From positions 2,046,001-2,110,000 of the forward strand of contig JBANDB010000005.1 of NCBI GenBank assembly GCA_037576215.1: 64,000 nt of DNA, written 5' to 3'. The stretch's first letter is position 1, and each line of letters starts with the position of its first letter. The notes under the pieces are model-generated. The model saw nothing but the letters and a program-made list of their open reading frames with translations. It made no database searches and had not been told where the DNA came from. Origin of the DNA: Armillaria gallica. Its lineage: Eukaryota > Basidiomycota > Agaricomycetes > Agaricales > Physalacriaceae. Shown here one piece after another: positions 11,160-25,000 of the stretch. The position numbers and the translations under genes were made by a program.

Positions 11160-14149
11160 TACAATCAAGGGTGGTTCGCCAGCACTGCCTCGTAATTTGA
11201 CTATGTTTGACTCTGATCAGGGGAAGGATCGACTTCGCGATGGGCAGCAAGTTCATCGACCTCTTCGCTTCTGGTAGATAGTTCTGTCGCCGGCGAAGCC
11301 TGTACGCCCAGCACAATTCCGTGAATGAAAGCACTCATAGCACTGATGGAAGGAAGATCAAAGACGAAGTTGGGCGGAAGAGCTCTGATGACGGCCACGG
11401 AAACTACTTTGGACGTGCGAAGCGCACGAAGAAGTGAGTTTCGGACCGACATCGCTGTAAGGCTATAGATGTGATGGGTCAGAACGCTAGCGACGAACCA
11501 AAGGAAATCGCTAGCATACCTATCACCCCCAACAACAAAGATATCATCTGTGTCGTCTACTTTCCTCGCGAAGACGGCTGTGACAATGTCTCTAACCATG
11601 GTCATGACATTCTTCAGAGTCCACAGCTGCGGAATAACAACGTTCGTCTGTGATGCGTCGTCGACAGCCTTGTACAAATCTTCTATTTCTTGCTCGTACG
11701 TTTTCAAGATGGCATTCCGTCGCAAGGTACCTTTCGCAGTGAATTCAAAAGGCTTTGACGGTTTCGCGACAAGAATCATCTTTCGGGGGGTTAAACGATG
11801 GCGAGATCACATAGGTGCTACAGAAGGCCCACCTCCTTATAAATCCGAGAATGCTGCGGTGCTTGCTCGTTGGCTTTCGTGATGGTATCCCTGTCAAACT
11901 CCAACTCAGCAACACTAAAGAGAAGTATATACGAGGGCTAACCAGATTCTGGCTCGGTATTCCGCTAGTCGTGTAGTATCACTTGGCTCAAATGCCTCCT
12001 CCGGCGTGGGTAGGATGAGGACGCCTGGTTGAAATTTAGACCGACCAAATATCAAGGCCGCTGCTACGCGCTTGTCTGTGGTTAAGCCAACCTCTACATT
12101 TACCCAGTTAGCAAAGATCCGCATGTTCCATTGCTTGCTTACCTATTGGACCTGGGTTTGTCTGCAGAGCATAATTAGCACTGAATAATTATAACTCGAT
12201 GTAATTGGTATACCTTCTCCTGTAAAAGAGACGCGGAGATAAGGTGAGGGCATCAAAGACACTGGGAGAAGCGCACCCCTGTACTGTGCATGATTTGATC
12301 ATCTGTGAACCGATATGAGGATATCAGACACAGAATGTGGAGCACTGACTCACCAGCCCGTCCATAAACCTTGAAAAGTTTCCGATTTGAAGGATGCAAT
12401 TGCACCAAATCCTTCGTATCGAGAGCCTTGACTCCGTCGATTTCCGTATTAAAGACCGCGGGCGAGTGATTCGGACTTTCCTACAGGCCGTGCCATACAG
12501 TTAGTCGATATGCAATATACCATAGGTAATCACCTACCTTGACGTAGAGACGATAAATATCCTTCTGGTCTGTTGGCATAAAGACGGCATCGACATTGTT
12601 CGCGACCTAAACAGCATGTCACAACAGAAGTCCTGACAACATTCAGGGAGGCTTTACCTTGATCCACTCCCAGCCTTCCGCCGGAACACTTTCTGAAGCA
12701 ACTCAGACTAGGGTGTGGCAGAAATAAAGCAATGCACATACTAGGAAAGATTTCAGAGACTCCGCATTCGGTACTATGGACGACAGTAAGCACTCGGGAC
12801 AGCCACAGAAAAGGATACGGTATTTACAGCCCATAGATGGATATGATTAAGATGCCATTTGCGACAAGGGTATCACCAGCGTCCTTCTCGAGAGGTCCCC
12901 CGCCATAAATCTAAAGACATGTTAGTAGTCGTGAATTTCAAACATTCTGGACGACCTACAACTGCAGTCATGGATTTCAGAGCCTCTATGGCCTTGGGAT
13001 CACGAGCCCACTCCTATATCACCGTGTGATATATTAGCGACGCGAGACGACAAGAATAGTTTCATACCACCAGGAATGAAGGCACGGCGATGACTAAAGT
13101 CGCTCTAGTATCGATTATACTCGATAGAAGACGTTCAGCGGTTGGGATCAAAGGCGGCTCTACCGGCGGGAAAGAAGCGACAATAGCACCAGTTGCGGTC
13201 TGACAAAGGAATCAGCAATGAAATAATCGTGCTTGAAGGACGCACCGAAAGAGAGATAGAAAAGAAACCCATGCCGTCTAAACAGGACTTGAGCATTACA
13301 CCGTCAGAGAACATGGATAGTGGGATACTAACGATACATCGGTATTGCCTGTCCTCCAAGGACTTCGCCGCACAGGTCCATTTCACCGTGGTCTGTGAAA
13401 CCTTGAGGTCGGGCCAAACCAAAACTGGACTACTCTTACATGGTCTCCCGGCATTCCGTAGCACATTCTTATGGGTGGTGTAAACAGGACTAGGAAAACG
13501 AGTTGATCCTGAGGAATGTATAATGAGCGCCGTTTGGGACCAGTCAGGGCGAACAGGAGGAAGCGGCTCGTAAGATCCAGATTTCCCAGAAAAAATGTCG
13601 CCGAAATGAGGCATTGGTATAGTGGTGATCTTATCATTGACGTCAGCTTCCCAGAACTGCCGACAGACCATATCCACTGTGCTTTGTAGAGATGCATCCT
13701 GACTGACAATCAGATACCTGGCGCCGGTGGACTTGATGAGATGGACAATAGCAGCAACTGAGTTGCGGGTTGAAATGGGGAAAGGAGTGAAGCCGAGACG
13801 CATCAAGCTAGCAAGTACCGTGAAGTATGTGATTGAATCTGAAGACGGCGTTTAGAGGATTAACACTGCAAGGCACCACAGACGTACTGGTATTGACTAA
13901 GATACCAACGATGACAGCATCACCGTGAACGTACTTCTTGAAATAATGGCCAGCGGTATGAAAGGCGGCAACCGCTTCCTCCCAAAGGATTGTACGAAAT
14001 CCGCCATTGTCAGGATCGTCGTAACGAAATAAAGGGTGTTTAGGACTGTGAATAGCATTGTAGTCGAATAGTTCTGTGAATGTTAATGACCCATCGAGTG
14101 GAGGAGGTTTGAAAGTCAAAGAGGTAACGTCTGGAAGAGTTGATGGCAT

Positions 14150-16464
14150 TGTTGCATGGATAAGGCCTCGGTCAGCACTTATTTGGGAGTTATATGTCTT
14201 GCGTAGATTATTCCCAGGTTATCAATCCTGTGGTCATAATGACCGCGTGAACTTCGTACTTCCCGTGAGGCACGCGAGAGAAAAGCTCGTCGCGATTTCG
14301 CCCGTCCAAAATGTGTTCATACTAAGCAGAACCATAGAATATCAGAAAGCTTCCATGAGTAAAAGAGTATCCTTACTAGATCCGCCGCGCGTGTGACCAC
14401 CGTACGCAACAGTGAAAGCCTCCATTTAGAATGGTTTATATTTGCGCCTCGCTGAAGCACTAATGCAAGTGGAGTCATCGGTCATAAGGCCAAACGGTCA
14501 ACAATTAGTCTTCGACACTGGTAGTGACCAAAAACAAGGATAAATGCAGAGATACCATGAACCGGTACTCACCGCTTTAAAACCAAGATCAAGGGTTCAT
14601 TGATGCTTTCGGTTCTCGTCAATATCGTTTCTAGCACTGATAACATTTCCAGCCGTCTATTTTCGGTTGGGTGTAATTTAGACCGTCCTTTATGTCATTC
14701 TTTGTGAGCCTGTAATTTCAAGCAGAAAAGCAAGCTAGGGAGTAGAAAAAGGTCCTCTGTTGGCATGATCGGCAAAGAGGAATGGTAGGTGTCAAGGAAA
14801 AGGAGCATTTCCGGATTGCTTTACCCTGAGAATGTGGAAGGTCTTGCGATGGTGACGGCCTTCCGTTTAAGTACTATGGGTGGTCGGGAAATGCAAATTT
14901 TCGATAAATGATTTTCTGTAGCTCTTACCTGGGCTTTGTTTCCTTAGAAATTTTAACCGTATCTTCCTAAATGTGTTCCGATGCTAAGGTAAATATCCTT
15001 GGGGATTTCGTTCAGTAGAGCAAGCGTTGGACGGTGGCCGAGGTGCAAGTGTCAAAAAATCGCTATATGCAAATTTTCGTCACAGCAAATGTCACGACCA
15101 AATTGGAGGTCCGACATTGCCGGTTACGGCTTGCTGACAAGGAAACACGTTCATGCTGCAACTGGCACCGAAGAGCGGCAGAGCGGACGTTGAAATTGTC
15201 ACATCTTGTAACGCTGAATTCAATGTATCTCTCATTTTCGTGCATCCCTCCAGCTACAGGTCCGCATTTTTCTGTTTTGAACTCTTATAATAAGCCTTAA
15301 TCATGCCCCCAAGTCATTCCGAGACTGTTCAATGCTACGAATGTGAAACCGGAGGTAGCCGGTCCTTACAATTTACAAAGGCCAATTTCGACCAGTTTTC
15401 GCTGCCTCGCAAGGCTTCCTCTAACCCTACAAATAAAATTCTTGTGCAATATTAATTATATAGATTCATTGAGCTCTCAAAAAAAACTCCGAAGCCAATA
15501 ACTTGCTAGAACGTGCTAAAAACTAAAATTTGCACATCGCGATCCATTTGCACATCGTGATCACCTATAGTATGGCCGACGAAAGCTGTAACTTCGAAAA
15601 ATAATACCGCCAAATACGGGCTTGTCGGGTGAAGTTAAGACTGCTTGTGTACTCCCTCCTCGAAAACTGTGACTTCAAAAATACTAAAATCGAAGCACCA
15701 ACGTGAAAAGGACATACCTAAATCCTGTAAGCCGACCTTCTATCGTCTTCAATCTAATATATAGTACCCAATCCTTGCCCAATCCGTCCGCTTCCATGAA
15801 CAACGAATTGGACGTTCATACTGACAAAATAGGATCTGACGGTTCAGCTGCAGCACCATTCATGGAAAATGCGAAGTGGCGGCTGCGCCGTTACAGCCAC
15901 CAAGCGAACTTCGTGCACTTTTTGAATAAGTCCACTGGAACACGCAATGCTTGAAGCTTCAACTCTTACTTCAAACCAAAGCTTCTCTCGTCAAGAAAGG
16001 TCACCGTTGGTGCTCGGGACGTACTCTAACTGTATATAATTGACGCGTCTGGGACAATCGAAAAATAGAAGCAAATAACGTGTGTTTCCCGATTGACGAA
16101 GCTTTCATATTCCGGCACTTGCCACAGGCTGAGCTCTGCAACCGCATGCACTGGTAAGTACCAGTAGGCCGCTCGACCTTCCAAGAAAGAAAAAGGAGCC
16201 GAAAGCTGATCAAGATCTTTCGCAGCTTTCACGTTGATAAGGCTAGTATTTATCAATGATTCGTCTTCATGTGCAAGTTAAAACACCTGGTCCCTGGATT
16301 CCAGTAGATGACTACGGCTCGTCGAACAACAGCGCCGATGTCGAGAAGAGAAGAAAAGAAAGCACTCTTACTGCTCTTGGTCTAATCATTGAACCAAAGC
16401 AATCTGGCGAAGACTCTAACCAGTTTAATAGCGAAGAAGTGATACCCATTTCTACTAACAATGT
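14150..16464. other. Intergenic between NRPS-like copies A and B
   Basis: 14168-14400 is the 5' flank of copy A. Related sequence flanks copy B (20640-20880) and copy C (25866-26090), so the duplicated unit included upstream DNA. 14400-15980 shows no supported gene; 15703-15954 is a short AT-rich frame without recognisable content. 15990-16260 is 3' flank shared with copy C. Confidence 0.5.
16033..16080 (+). repeat. 48-bp direct repeat, 3' flank of NRPS-like copy B
   Basis: Nearly identical (two or three differences) to 21264-21311, at the same position relative to copy C. Part of it recurs near 26535 (ATAGAAGCAAATAAC). It marks the end of the duplicated unit or a small dispersed repeat. Confidence 0.7.
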
Positions 16465-19400
16465 TCAGTACCCTTCTTGTAGCAGGCGTATGACGGCTTC
16501 GTCTGTCAAGAACTCGTAGTGGCCCCCTGTGACGGAGACCACCTTTGCATCGGGCAGACATCGCTTCACGCCTAGGTCTGCCCACAGCTCCCTATCTTCT
16601 GCAGACACACCCCCTGCTGCCCCAGCCAGCGCAACGACCACCGTTATCGGAACCTTCACTGTCTTCATCCACTGAGCCATCAACTCAATCGAAGCTGCTC
16701 CCGTCTCATCCGTAGTCAAATTGTAGACAAGCTCAGCGATGGCAGTGAGAAACGCCTTGATCGTGGCGACCGATTTTCGCGACATCTCGTTGGCAGGGCC
16801 ACCTTTCCAAGCATCCATGAGAAGTTTCTTCGACCGCCGCAGGGTATCATGATTTGAGTCCTGCTCCATCATCCCTTCGATGGCTGCCATGCCTGCATCA
16901 AGCATTATCTGGATATTCTCCGTCCTTGGGTTCGGGTTCCCGAACTTGTTAGCCAAGTACACGAACATTGCTGGGAAGTGGTCAAGCATGGTAGCCTGAA
17001 CGACCTCGTCCCCATTGTCCTCGAACAGCTTCACGAGTACGACGAGGAGAAGGCTAGATGCCGAGTAGGACGCTAGACGGTACGGACCATTGGGTCTTTC
17101 TTCTTTGATCTTGGCGAAATAGGAAGCCGCCATCTCGCGTAGGGACGTCAGGGGAGTATCAGGCGTAACGGTCATAGTCCAAACCGCACTCCTGAACTTA
17201 TCGGCGAAGAACACGTATTCGAAATATAATCCTCCAGCGCCTAGGCTGATATCAGAAACAGGATATGTTCTATAGAGAAAGAAAGGTACGTACCATGGAG
17301 CATAATCAAAGGCGGCTCACCTGAACCTTCTCGTAATTTGACTAGACTTCGACCAAGATCAGGGACAGAATCGATTTCGGGATATGCTTCTGCATTGGCC
17401 TCGTCGCTTCCGGAAGATGATTCAGCTGCCGGCGAAGCCTGAGCACCCACCATGATTCCATGGATGAACGCACTCATAGCAGTGATGGAAGGAAGTTCAA
17501 AGACGAAGTTTGGCGGAAGAGCTCTGATGACGGCTACGGGAACCACTTTAGATTTGCGAAGTGCACGAAGAACTAAGTTTCGGATCGACAGCGCTGTGAG
17601 GCTAAAAGATGCGATAAATCAGGACGTTAACGTCGAACCGAAGCAAACCATTAGCATACCTATCGCCTCCAGCAACAAAGATATCATCTGTGTCGTCTAA
17701 TTTCCGTTGGACGAAGGTTGTAACAATGTCTCTAATCATGATCATGACGTTCTTCTGAGTCCATAGCTGCGGAATAACAACGTTCGTCTGTGATGCGTCG
17801 TCGACAGCCTTGTACAAATCTTCTATTTCTTGCTCGTACGCTTTCAAGATGGCATTCCGCCGCAAAGTACCCTTGGCAGTAAATTCAAAAGGCTTTGATG
17901 GTTTTGCGACAAGGATCATCCTCTGGTTCGTTAAACGACGAATGGTCATAAGTTCTACGGAAGGCCCACCTCTTTGTCAATCCGAGAATGCTTAGGTGCT
18001 TGCTCGTTAACTTTCATGATGGTTTCCCTGTAATTTTCAAACTCAGCAGTGCCCAACAGAGGTGAATACGAGGGCTAACCAGATGCTGGCTCGGTATTCC
18101 GCGAGTCGTGCAGTATCACTTGGCTCAAATGCTTCCTCCGGCGTGGGTAAGATGAGGACGCCTGGTTGAAATTTGGATCGACCAAATATCAAGGCTGCTG
18201 CTACGCGCTTATCTGTGTTTAAGCCAGTTTCTGTATTTACCCAGTTAGCAAAATATTTACGCGTCCCATTGCATGTTCACCTATTGGGCCAGGGTTTGTC
18301 TGCAGAGCGTGATTAGGCTCGAGGTATGCAATTTAATGAACTTGGCCCACCTTCTCCTTAAAAAAAGGGAGACAGGGATGAGCTGGTAACGTCAAGGACA
18401 CGGGGAGACGCTCACCCCTGTGCTATGCATGATTTGATCATCTATGAACCGATATGAGAACATCAAACACAAAATTTGAAGCACCGACTCACCAGCCCGT
18501 CCATAAACCTTGAACAGTTTCCTATTTGAAGGATGCAGCTGCACCAAATCCTTCGTATCGAGAGCCCTAATTCCGTCGATTTCTGTATCCATGACTGCGG
18601 GCGAGTGATGCAGACTTTCCTACAGGCCGTGTCACACAGTTAGTTGACATATGGAATGCAGCAGACGATTACCTACTTTGACGTAGACACGAAAAATGTC
18701 CTTCTCGTCTGTTGGCATAAAGACAGCATCGACATTGTTCGCGACCTAAACAGCATGTTATAACGGATGCCAGACAGCATTTCGAGAGATTTTACCTTCA
18801 TCCATTCCCAGCCTTCCGCCGGAATACTCTCTGAAGCAACTCAGTCTCTGGGGTGTGGCAAAGATAAGGCAATGCACATACTAGGCAAGACGGCGGAGAC
18901 TCCGCATTCGGTACTATGGACGACAGTGAGCACTCGGGACAGCCGCAGAAAGGAATATGATATTTACAGTCCATAGATGGATATGATTACGACGCCATTT
19001 GCGACAAGAGTATCGCCAGCGGCCTTCTCGAGAGGTCCACCGCCGTAAATCTGAAGACATGGTAGTAACAGATGTGAATTTTAAACATTCTGGACGACCT
19101 ACAACTGCAGTCGTGGATTTCAGAGCCTCTATGGCCTTGGGATCACGAGCCCACTCCTATAATCGCCGTGTGATATGTTAGCGACGCGAGACGACAAGTA
19201 TAGTTTCATACCACCAGGAATGCAGGTACGGCGATGACTAAAGTCGTTTTAGTATCGATTATGCTCGATAAAAGACGTTCAGCGGTTGGGATCAAAGGCG
19301 GCTCTACCGGCGGGAAAGAAGCGACAATAGCACCAGTTGCGGTCTGACAAAGGAATCAGCAATGAAATAATCGTGCTTGAAGGACGCACCGAAAGAGAGA

Positions 19401-20298
19401 TAGAAAAGTAGAAACCTATGGCGTCTAAAAAGGCTTGAGCATTACGCCGTTCGAGAGCATAGATGATGGGATACTAACGATACATCGGCATTGCCTGTAG
19501 TCCAAGAACTTGCCCGCACATGTCCAGTTCTCCACGGTCTGTGAACCATTGAGGTCTGACCAAACCAGAATTGAACTACACTTACATGCTCTCCCGGCAT
19601 TCCGCAGCACATTCTTATGGGTGCTGTAAATGGGGCCAGGAAAACGAGTTGATCCTGAGGAATGTATAATGAGCGCCGGTTGGGACCAATCAGGGCGAAC
19701 AGGAGGAAGCGGCTCGTAAGATCCAGATTTCCCAGAAAAAATGTCGCCGAAATGAGGCATTGGTATAGTGGTGATCTTATCATTGACGTCAGCTTCCCAG
19801 AACTGCCGACAGACCATATCCGCTGTGCTTTGTAAAGGTGCATCCTGACTGACAATCAGATGTCTGGTGCCCGTGGATTTGATGAGATGGACAATAGCAG
19901 CAACCGAGTTGTGGGTTGAAATAGGGAAAGGAGTGAATCCGAGACGCATCAGGCCAGCCAACACCGTGAAGTACGTGATCGAATCTAAAGACGATGTTTA
20001 GAGGATGAACATTTCAGGGCACCACAGGCTTACTGGCATTGGCTAAGATACCAACGGTGACGGGAGCATCACCGTGAACATACTTCTTGAAATAATGACC
20101 AGCGATGTGGAAGGCGGCAACCGCTTCCTCCCAAAGGATTGTACGAAATCCGCCATTTCCGGGATCGTCGTAACGAAATAATGGATGTTTGGGACTGTGA
20201 ATGGCATTATAGTCGAACAGTTCTGGGAATGTTAGCGATTCATCGAGCGGAGGAGGCTTGAAAGTCGAAGAGGGGATGTTTTGAGGGTTTGGTAGCAT
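16465..20298 (-). CDS. NRPS-like adenylation-carrier-thioesterase enzyme, copy B (best preserved)
   Basis: Start ATG at 20298; stop at 16465. Many introns of 50-60 bp. The N-terminal adenylation domain runs FTFPELFDYN-type start, DPGNGGFRTILWEEAV, then IIHSSGSTRFPGP (A3 region, near 19660), with later A8 and KGTLRR (A10-like lysine) exons to about 17860. In the carrier domain, DDIFVAGGD is joined across the intron 17602-17659 to LTALSIRN, the splice creating the Ser codon AG/C that takes phosphopantetheine. The thioesterase exon is 17240-16465 and joins as MLHG-AGGLYFEY; its nucleophile elbow is ASYSASS and its His is in GGHYEFL. Enzymes of this A-T-TE layout activate an aryl or keto acid and release or condense it, as in fungal quinone and furanone synthetases; the substrate is unknown. 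It has no reductase domain. I saw no stop or frameshift but could not verify every adenylation exon. Confidence 0.75.
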
Positions 20299-22005
20299 TG
20301 TATGTATAAGGGCTTTCGGCCAGCACCAGGATGATGGGTCCTCACCGTCAGCAAGCCGCTTTATCATATACTTACTCGTATCCAGCAGTCTCCCGCGGTC
20401 CCATGGTCACGATCCTGTCCCTTTCGTTGCAGGACCTCAGTCAATACTTCTTTCGGAATTATACATTCCTGGCATATGACTAAGTCGCGCCGGTCAAAAT
20501 GCAAGGGAAGTGATGGGAATAGAGATGTTTGTTTTCACCACAGCAAAATCTGTCCGCTTTATCATTAAAGGGAACGTGGACCTAAACCCCGTATGTTATC
20601 ACCGGTTTTTGCATGGCCAGAAATAGCTGCTTAGCAGTACTAGTGATATGTCTTGCGAAGAAGATTCCCATGTTATTAAGCCTGTCAACATAATGAGCAA
20701 GTGAATCTCGTACTTCCCGTGAGGCGCGCGCGAGAGAAGCGTTGTTGCCATTTCGCCCATCGCCGGTCCAGAACGGGTTCATACGACTTAAGCAGAACCA
20801 TATATTGTCAGAAAGCTTCCATAAATAAAAGTTTCCTTACTGGATCCGCCACGCGTGTGACTAACGTACGCAACAGTGTAAGCCTCTTTTAGACCGTGTT
20901 ATATTGGAGGACTAATGCGATTGGAGTCATCGGCTATAAGGCCTAACGGTCGACAAGTGGGTAAGTGCGTCCTTCAGCCTTTGGCGGCTACTTAAAAATA
21001 AGAATCAAGGCAGAGATATCATGGATCGGTACTCACGGTTTTAAAACAAATATGAAAGGGTTATATATGCTATCGCACTCGTTGATGTCATTTCCAGCAT
21101 TGGATAACGTTTCCGGGGATCGTTTTCCTGATTGATTTCAATTAGGTGTGATTGTTCGGTCATCATGTATGAGACCTGGAATTTCCAGTAATTTCAAGCA
21201 GAAAATCCTGACTTGGCAGAGTCGACAACAAGGAATGATGGTGGCTGTTGAGGAGCATTTGATTATATAATTGACGCGTCTGGGGCAATCGAAAAATAGA
21301 AGCAAATAACGCGTGATTGCGTTTCGTGGCAATCACTGCCGGGGCTGGTTCCTTCTCAAAACGGACAAAGGCCCTATTCTAAAAATGTCGTGACTTTTTG
21401 TTACCTTTGTATGCCACACAAACAGGATATGGAAAACGCAATGGAAACCTTGTGCTATTTAGCACTCCTTTTGCGTGTTGTTTGCGCCAAGTTTGCGCAC
21501 CAAAACTTCCCAAAAGTCACTCCTTTCCACGAATGAAAAGCAGTTTCGTTTTCTGGTTCTTTTCTTGACCTTAGAAGAGTACGTAGATGATCCTGTTCTT
21601 CAGCTTGATTTTCCGATCTCGTTTTTACCATTAGATAAGATCAAATGAAACACGTTACGCCGCAACACATTGAGGCCTCATTTTTCCGATCGGAAAACGC
21701 ATCAACCTACTTGGCTGAGTTCGTACTAGGCCGCTCGACCTTCCAAGAAAGTAAAAGGAATTACAAGCTGATCTTTCGAGGAGCTTTGGAGTCAATAAAG
21801 CTAGCAATTATCAACGGTTTGCCTCCATGTGCAAAACATGTAGATTCAAATAGACAACCACGGCCAGTCGGACAGCACCAACGACGTCGAGAAGAAGAGA
21901 AAGGAATAAAATCACACTACTCTACATCCAACCGAAGCAATCTAACAAGACTTAAACCATTCAATAACTGAGAAGTAATACCCGTTCCTACCTACAAATC
22001 AATGT
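20299..22005. other. Intergenic between NRPS-like copies B and C
   Basis: Holds the 5' flank of copy B (related to 14168-14400), then unique AT-rich DNA, then the 48-bp repeat 21264-21311 and other 3' flank sequence of copy C (for example 21730-21760, matching 16160-16195). The frame at 21645-21971 is spurious. Confidence 0.5.
21264..21311 (+). repeat. 48-bp direct repeat, 3' flank of NRPS-like copy C
   Basis: Second copy of the 16033-16080 repeat, in the same orientation, 5.2 kb away. This spacing approximates the unit length of the tandem duplication. Confidence 0.7.
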
Positions 22006-25000
22006 TCAGTACCCGTCTTGAAGCAGCTGTATAACAGCCTCGTCTGTCAAGAACTCGTAGTGTCCCCCTTTGACGGAAACCACCTTCGCCTCAGGCAGAC
22101 ATTGCTTCACACCAAGGTCTGCCCACAGCTCCCTATCTTCTGCGGAAACACTCCCCGCCGCCCCAGCAGGCGCAACGACCACCGTTATCGGAACCTTCAC
22201 TGTCTTCATCCACTGAGCCATCAGCTCAATCGAAGCAGCTCCCGTCTCGTCCGTAGTCAAATCGTAGACAAACTCGGCGAGGGCAGTGAGAAACGCCTTG
22301 ATCGTACCGACCGATTTCCGCGACATCTCGTTCGCAGGGCCACCTTTCCAGGCATCCATGAGAAGATTCTTCGATCGCCGTAGCGTATCACGATTAGAGT
22401 CCCGCTCCATCATCCCTTCGATGGCAGCCATACCCGAGTCAAGCATTGTCTTGATATTCTCCTGCACCTTTGGGTTCGGGTTCCCGAACTTGTTGGCCAA
22501 GTACACGAACATTGCCGGGAAGTGGTCAAGCATGGTAGCCTGAACGACCTCGTCTCCATTTTCCTCGAACAATTTCACGAGTACGACGAGGAGAAGGCTA
22601 GATGCCGAGTAGGACGCTAGACGATACGGACCATTGGGTCTTTCCTCTTTGATCTTGGCAAAATAGAAAGCCGCCATCTCGCGTAGGGACGTCAGGGGAG
22701 TATCGGGGGTGACAGTCATAGTCCAAACCGCACTCCTGAACTTATCGGCGAAGAACACGTATTCGAAATATAATCCTCCAGCGCCTAGGCTGATATCAGA
22801 AACAGGATATGTTCTATAGAGAAAGAAAGGTACGTACCATGGAGCATAATCAAAGGCGGTTCACCTGAACCTTCTCGTAATTTGACTAGACTTCGGCCAA
22901 GATCAGGGACAGAATCGATTTCGGGGTATGCTTCTGCATCGGCCTCATCGCTCTTAGCTCCCGGCGTAGCGTGTGCACCCACCACAATTCCGTGGATGAA
23001 TGCACTCAAAGCGGCGATGGAAGGAAGATCGAAGACAAAATTATGTGGTAAAGCCCTGATGACAGCCACAGGGACAACTTTCGACTTGCGTAGCGCACGA
23101 AGAAGAGAATTCCGTATGGATGTTGCTGTAAGACTACAGATCCAGAGAATTAGTAGGCGAATGGCAAGCGAACTTAGTAGCATACCTATCACCTCCCGCT
23201 AAGAAGATATCCTCGGCGTCGCCTATTTTCCGCTCGAAGACTGCCGTGACGATATCCCTGACCATGGTCATGACGTTCTTCAAAGTCCATAGCTGCGGAA
23301 TAACGACATCCGCATGCGACACTTCATCGACAGTCTTGTATAAAGCCTCAATTTCTTGTTCGTACGCTTTTAACACGGCCTTGCGTCGCAGAGTTCCTTT
23401 ACAGTGAACTCAAAAGGCTTTGCCGGATTCGCAATAATGATCATCTTCAAAGAGAATTAACGCATGACGCTGGATGACTGAGAAAGCAGGCCCACCTCCT
23501 TGTAGATTCGAGAATGCTTAGGTGCCTGCTCATTAACTTTCGTAATGGTATCCCTGTAAGTTGGAGATTGAGCGAAATTCGAGAACAATAACGAGGGCTT
23601 ACCAGATGCTAGCTCGGTATTCGGCCAGCCGCACAGTATCAGTCGGGTCAAAAGCTTCCTCCGGAGTAGGCAAAATGAGGACACCTGGCTGAAATTTGGA
23701 GCGACCAAACATCATGGCTGCCGCTATACGCTTGTCCATGACTAGGCCAGCCTCTACATTCAGTCGGGTCAGCGCAATCCCATGCGTACCACTGCCTGCT
23801 CACCGATCGGGACAGGGTTTGTCTACAGAACATATTTAGTACGAGCGTATGAAAGTACAACAAAGGTCCTCACTTTCTCCTATCAAACGAAAGACTATAG
23901 TGAGGTCAGAATCTTACAGATACACACAAAGACTAACCCCTGTACTGTGCATGATCTGCTCATCTAGTAACTGGTCTGAGAGTCTCGTTTCTGATAGCTG
24001 AAAGAATCGCCTCACCAGCACGTCCATAGACCTTGAATAAGTTCCGATTCGAAGGATGTAACTGCACCAAGTCTTTCGTGTCGAAGGCTTTGACACCGTC
24101 GATTTCAGAGTCGAAAACTGTAGGCGAGTGTAATGGACCGTCCTAATGTGTTGCACGGTTAATTGCATATGTGAGGCGCAAGCCAACACCGACCTACCTT
24201 GACGTACAAACGGTAAATATCTTGCTCGTCTGTCGGTATAAAAGCGACATCGACGTTTCTTGCCACCTACGGCGTACGTTACAGTAAATGTCCGATGATG
24301 TTGGGAGACGCTTACCTTCATCCACTCCCATCCTTCGGCAGGAATACTGTCTATTTGGTGGGTAAATCGGGCTGTAACAGGAAAGGAGCAATGGACATAC
24401 TAGGCATGACCATAGACACTGTAGATTCAGTGCTATGAACGACATAAGCATTTTAGTCATCCAGAAGATATAACGGGCTCACAGTCCATAGACAGAGAGT
24501 AGAAAGACACCGTTTGCGATGAGAGAATCACCGGCATCCTTATCTAGAGGACCGCTACCATAAATCTCAAGGGACGTGAGCGTCGGCTATCCGGCTATAA
24601 GACAATGACCTACAACTGTATCGGCAGCTTTCAGAACCTCGACGGCCTGCGGATTGCCGGCCCATTCCTATGGCACATGTCAGCGATGCAGTGTAATATT
24701 CAACAAACGGTCCCATACCACCAAGAACGAAGGAATGGTGATGACCGTGGTTGTTCCGGTGTTGATTACACTTGCTAGAACACGTTCAGCCGTTGGTACC
24801 ATTGGTGGCTCTACCGGCGGGAAGCAAGCCATAATAGAGCCGGTTGCGGCCTAGGCGATATATATTAGTGAGGTGTACAAGTAGATGGGAAATTACCAAA
24901 ATTACACACCGAATTCGTGATGCCAACAAAACCCATGATATCTGAAATATAGCGTCAGCATTCTGGTAACCGAGGCCACATGGTGGAATAGACACCGACG

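Larger units (their letters stand above)
8396..14149 (-). pseudogene. NRPS-like A-T-TE gene, copy A, split by a Helitron
   Basis: Same gene as copies B and C. The adenylation part starts with ATG at 14149 and is spread over many short exons. The core motif IIHSSGSTRFP lies near 13500, STECG near 12770, and the A8 region (GRA then DDQIMHSTG) near 12290-12350. The carrier domain is at 11201-11779, with its phosphopantetheine Ser codon split by an intron. The thioesterase is at 8396-9222. A 1937-bp Helitron (9223-11159) separates carrier from thioesterase exactly between the Val and Phe codons of PLIVFHG. The thioesterase also has internal deletions and frame changes (8968-9140), and its last residues are frameshifted after GGHYEFL. 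The family loads and releases carboxylic acids; this copy cannot make a full enzyme. Confidence 0.85.
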
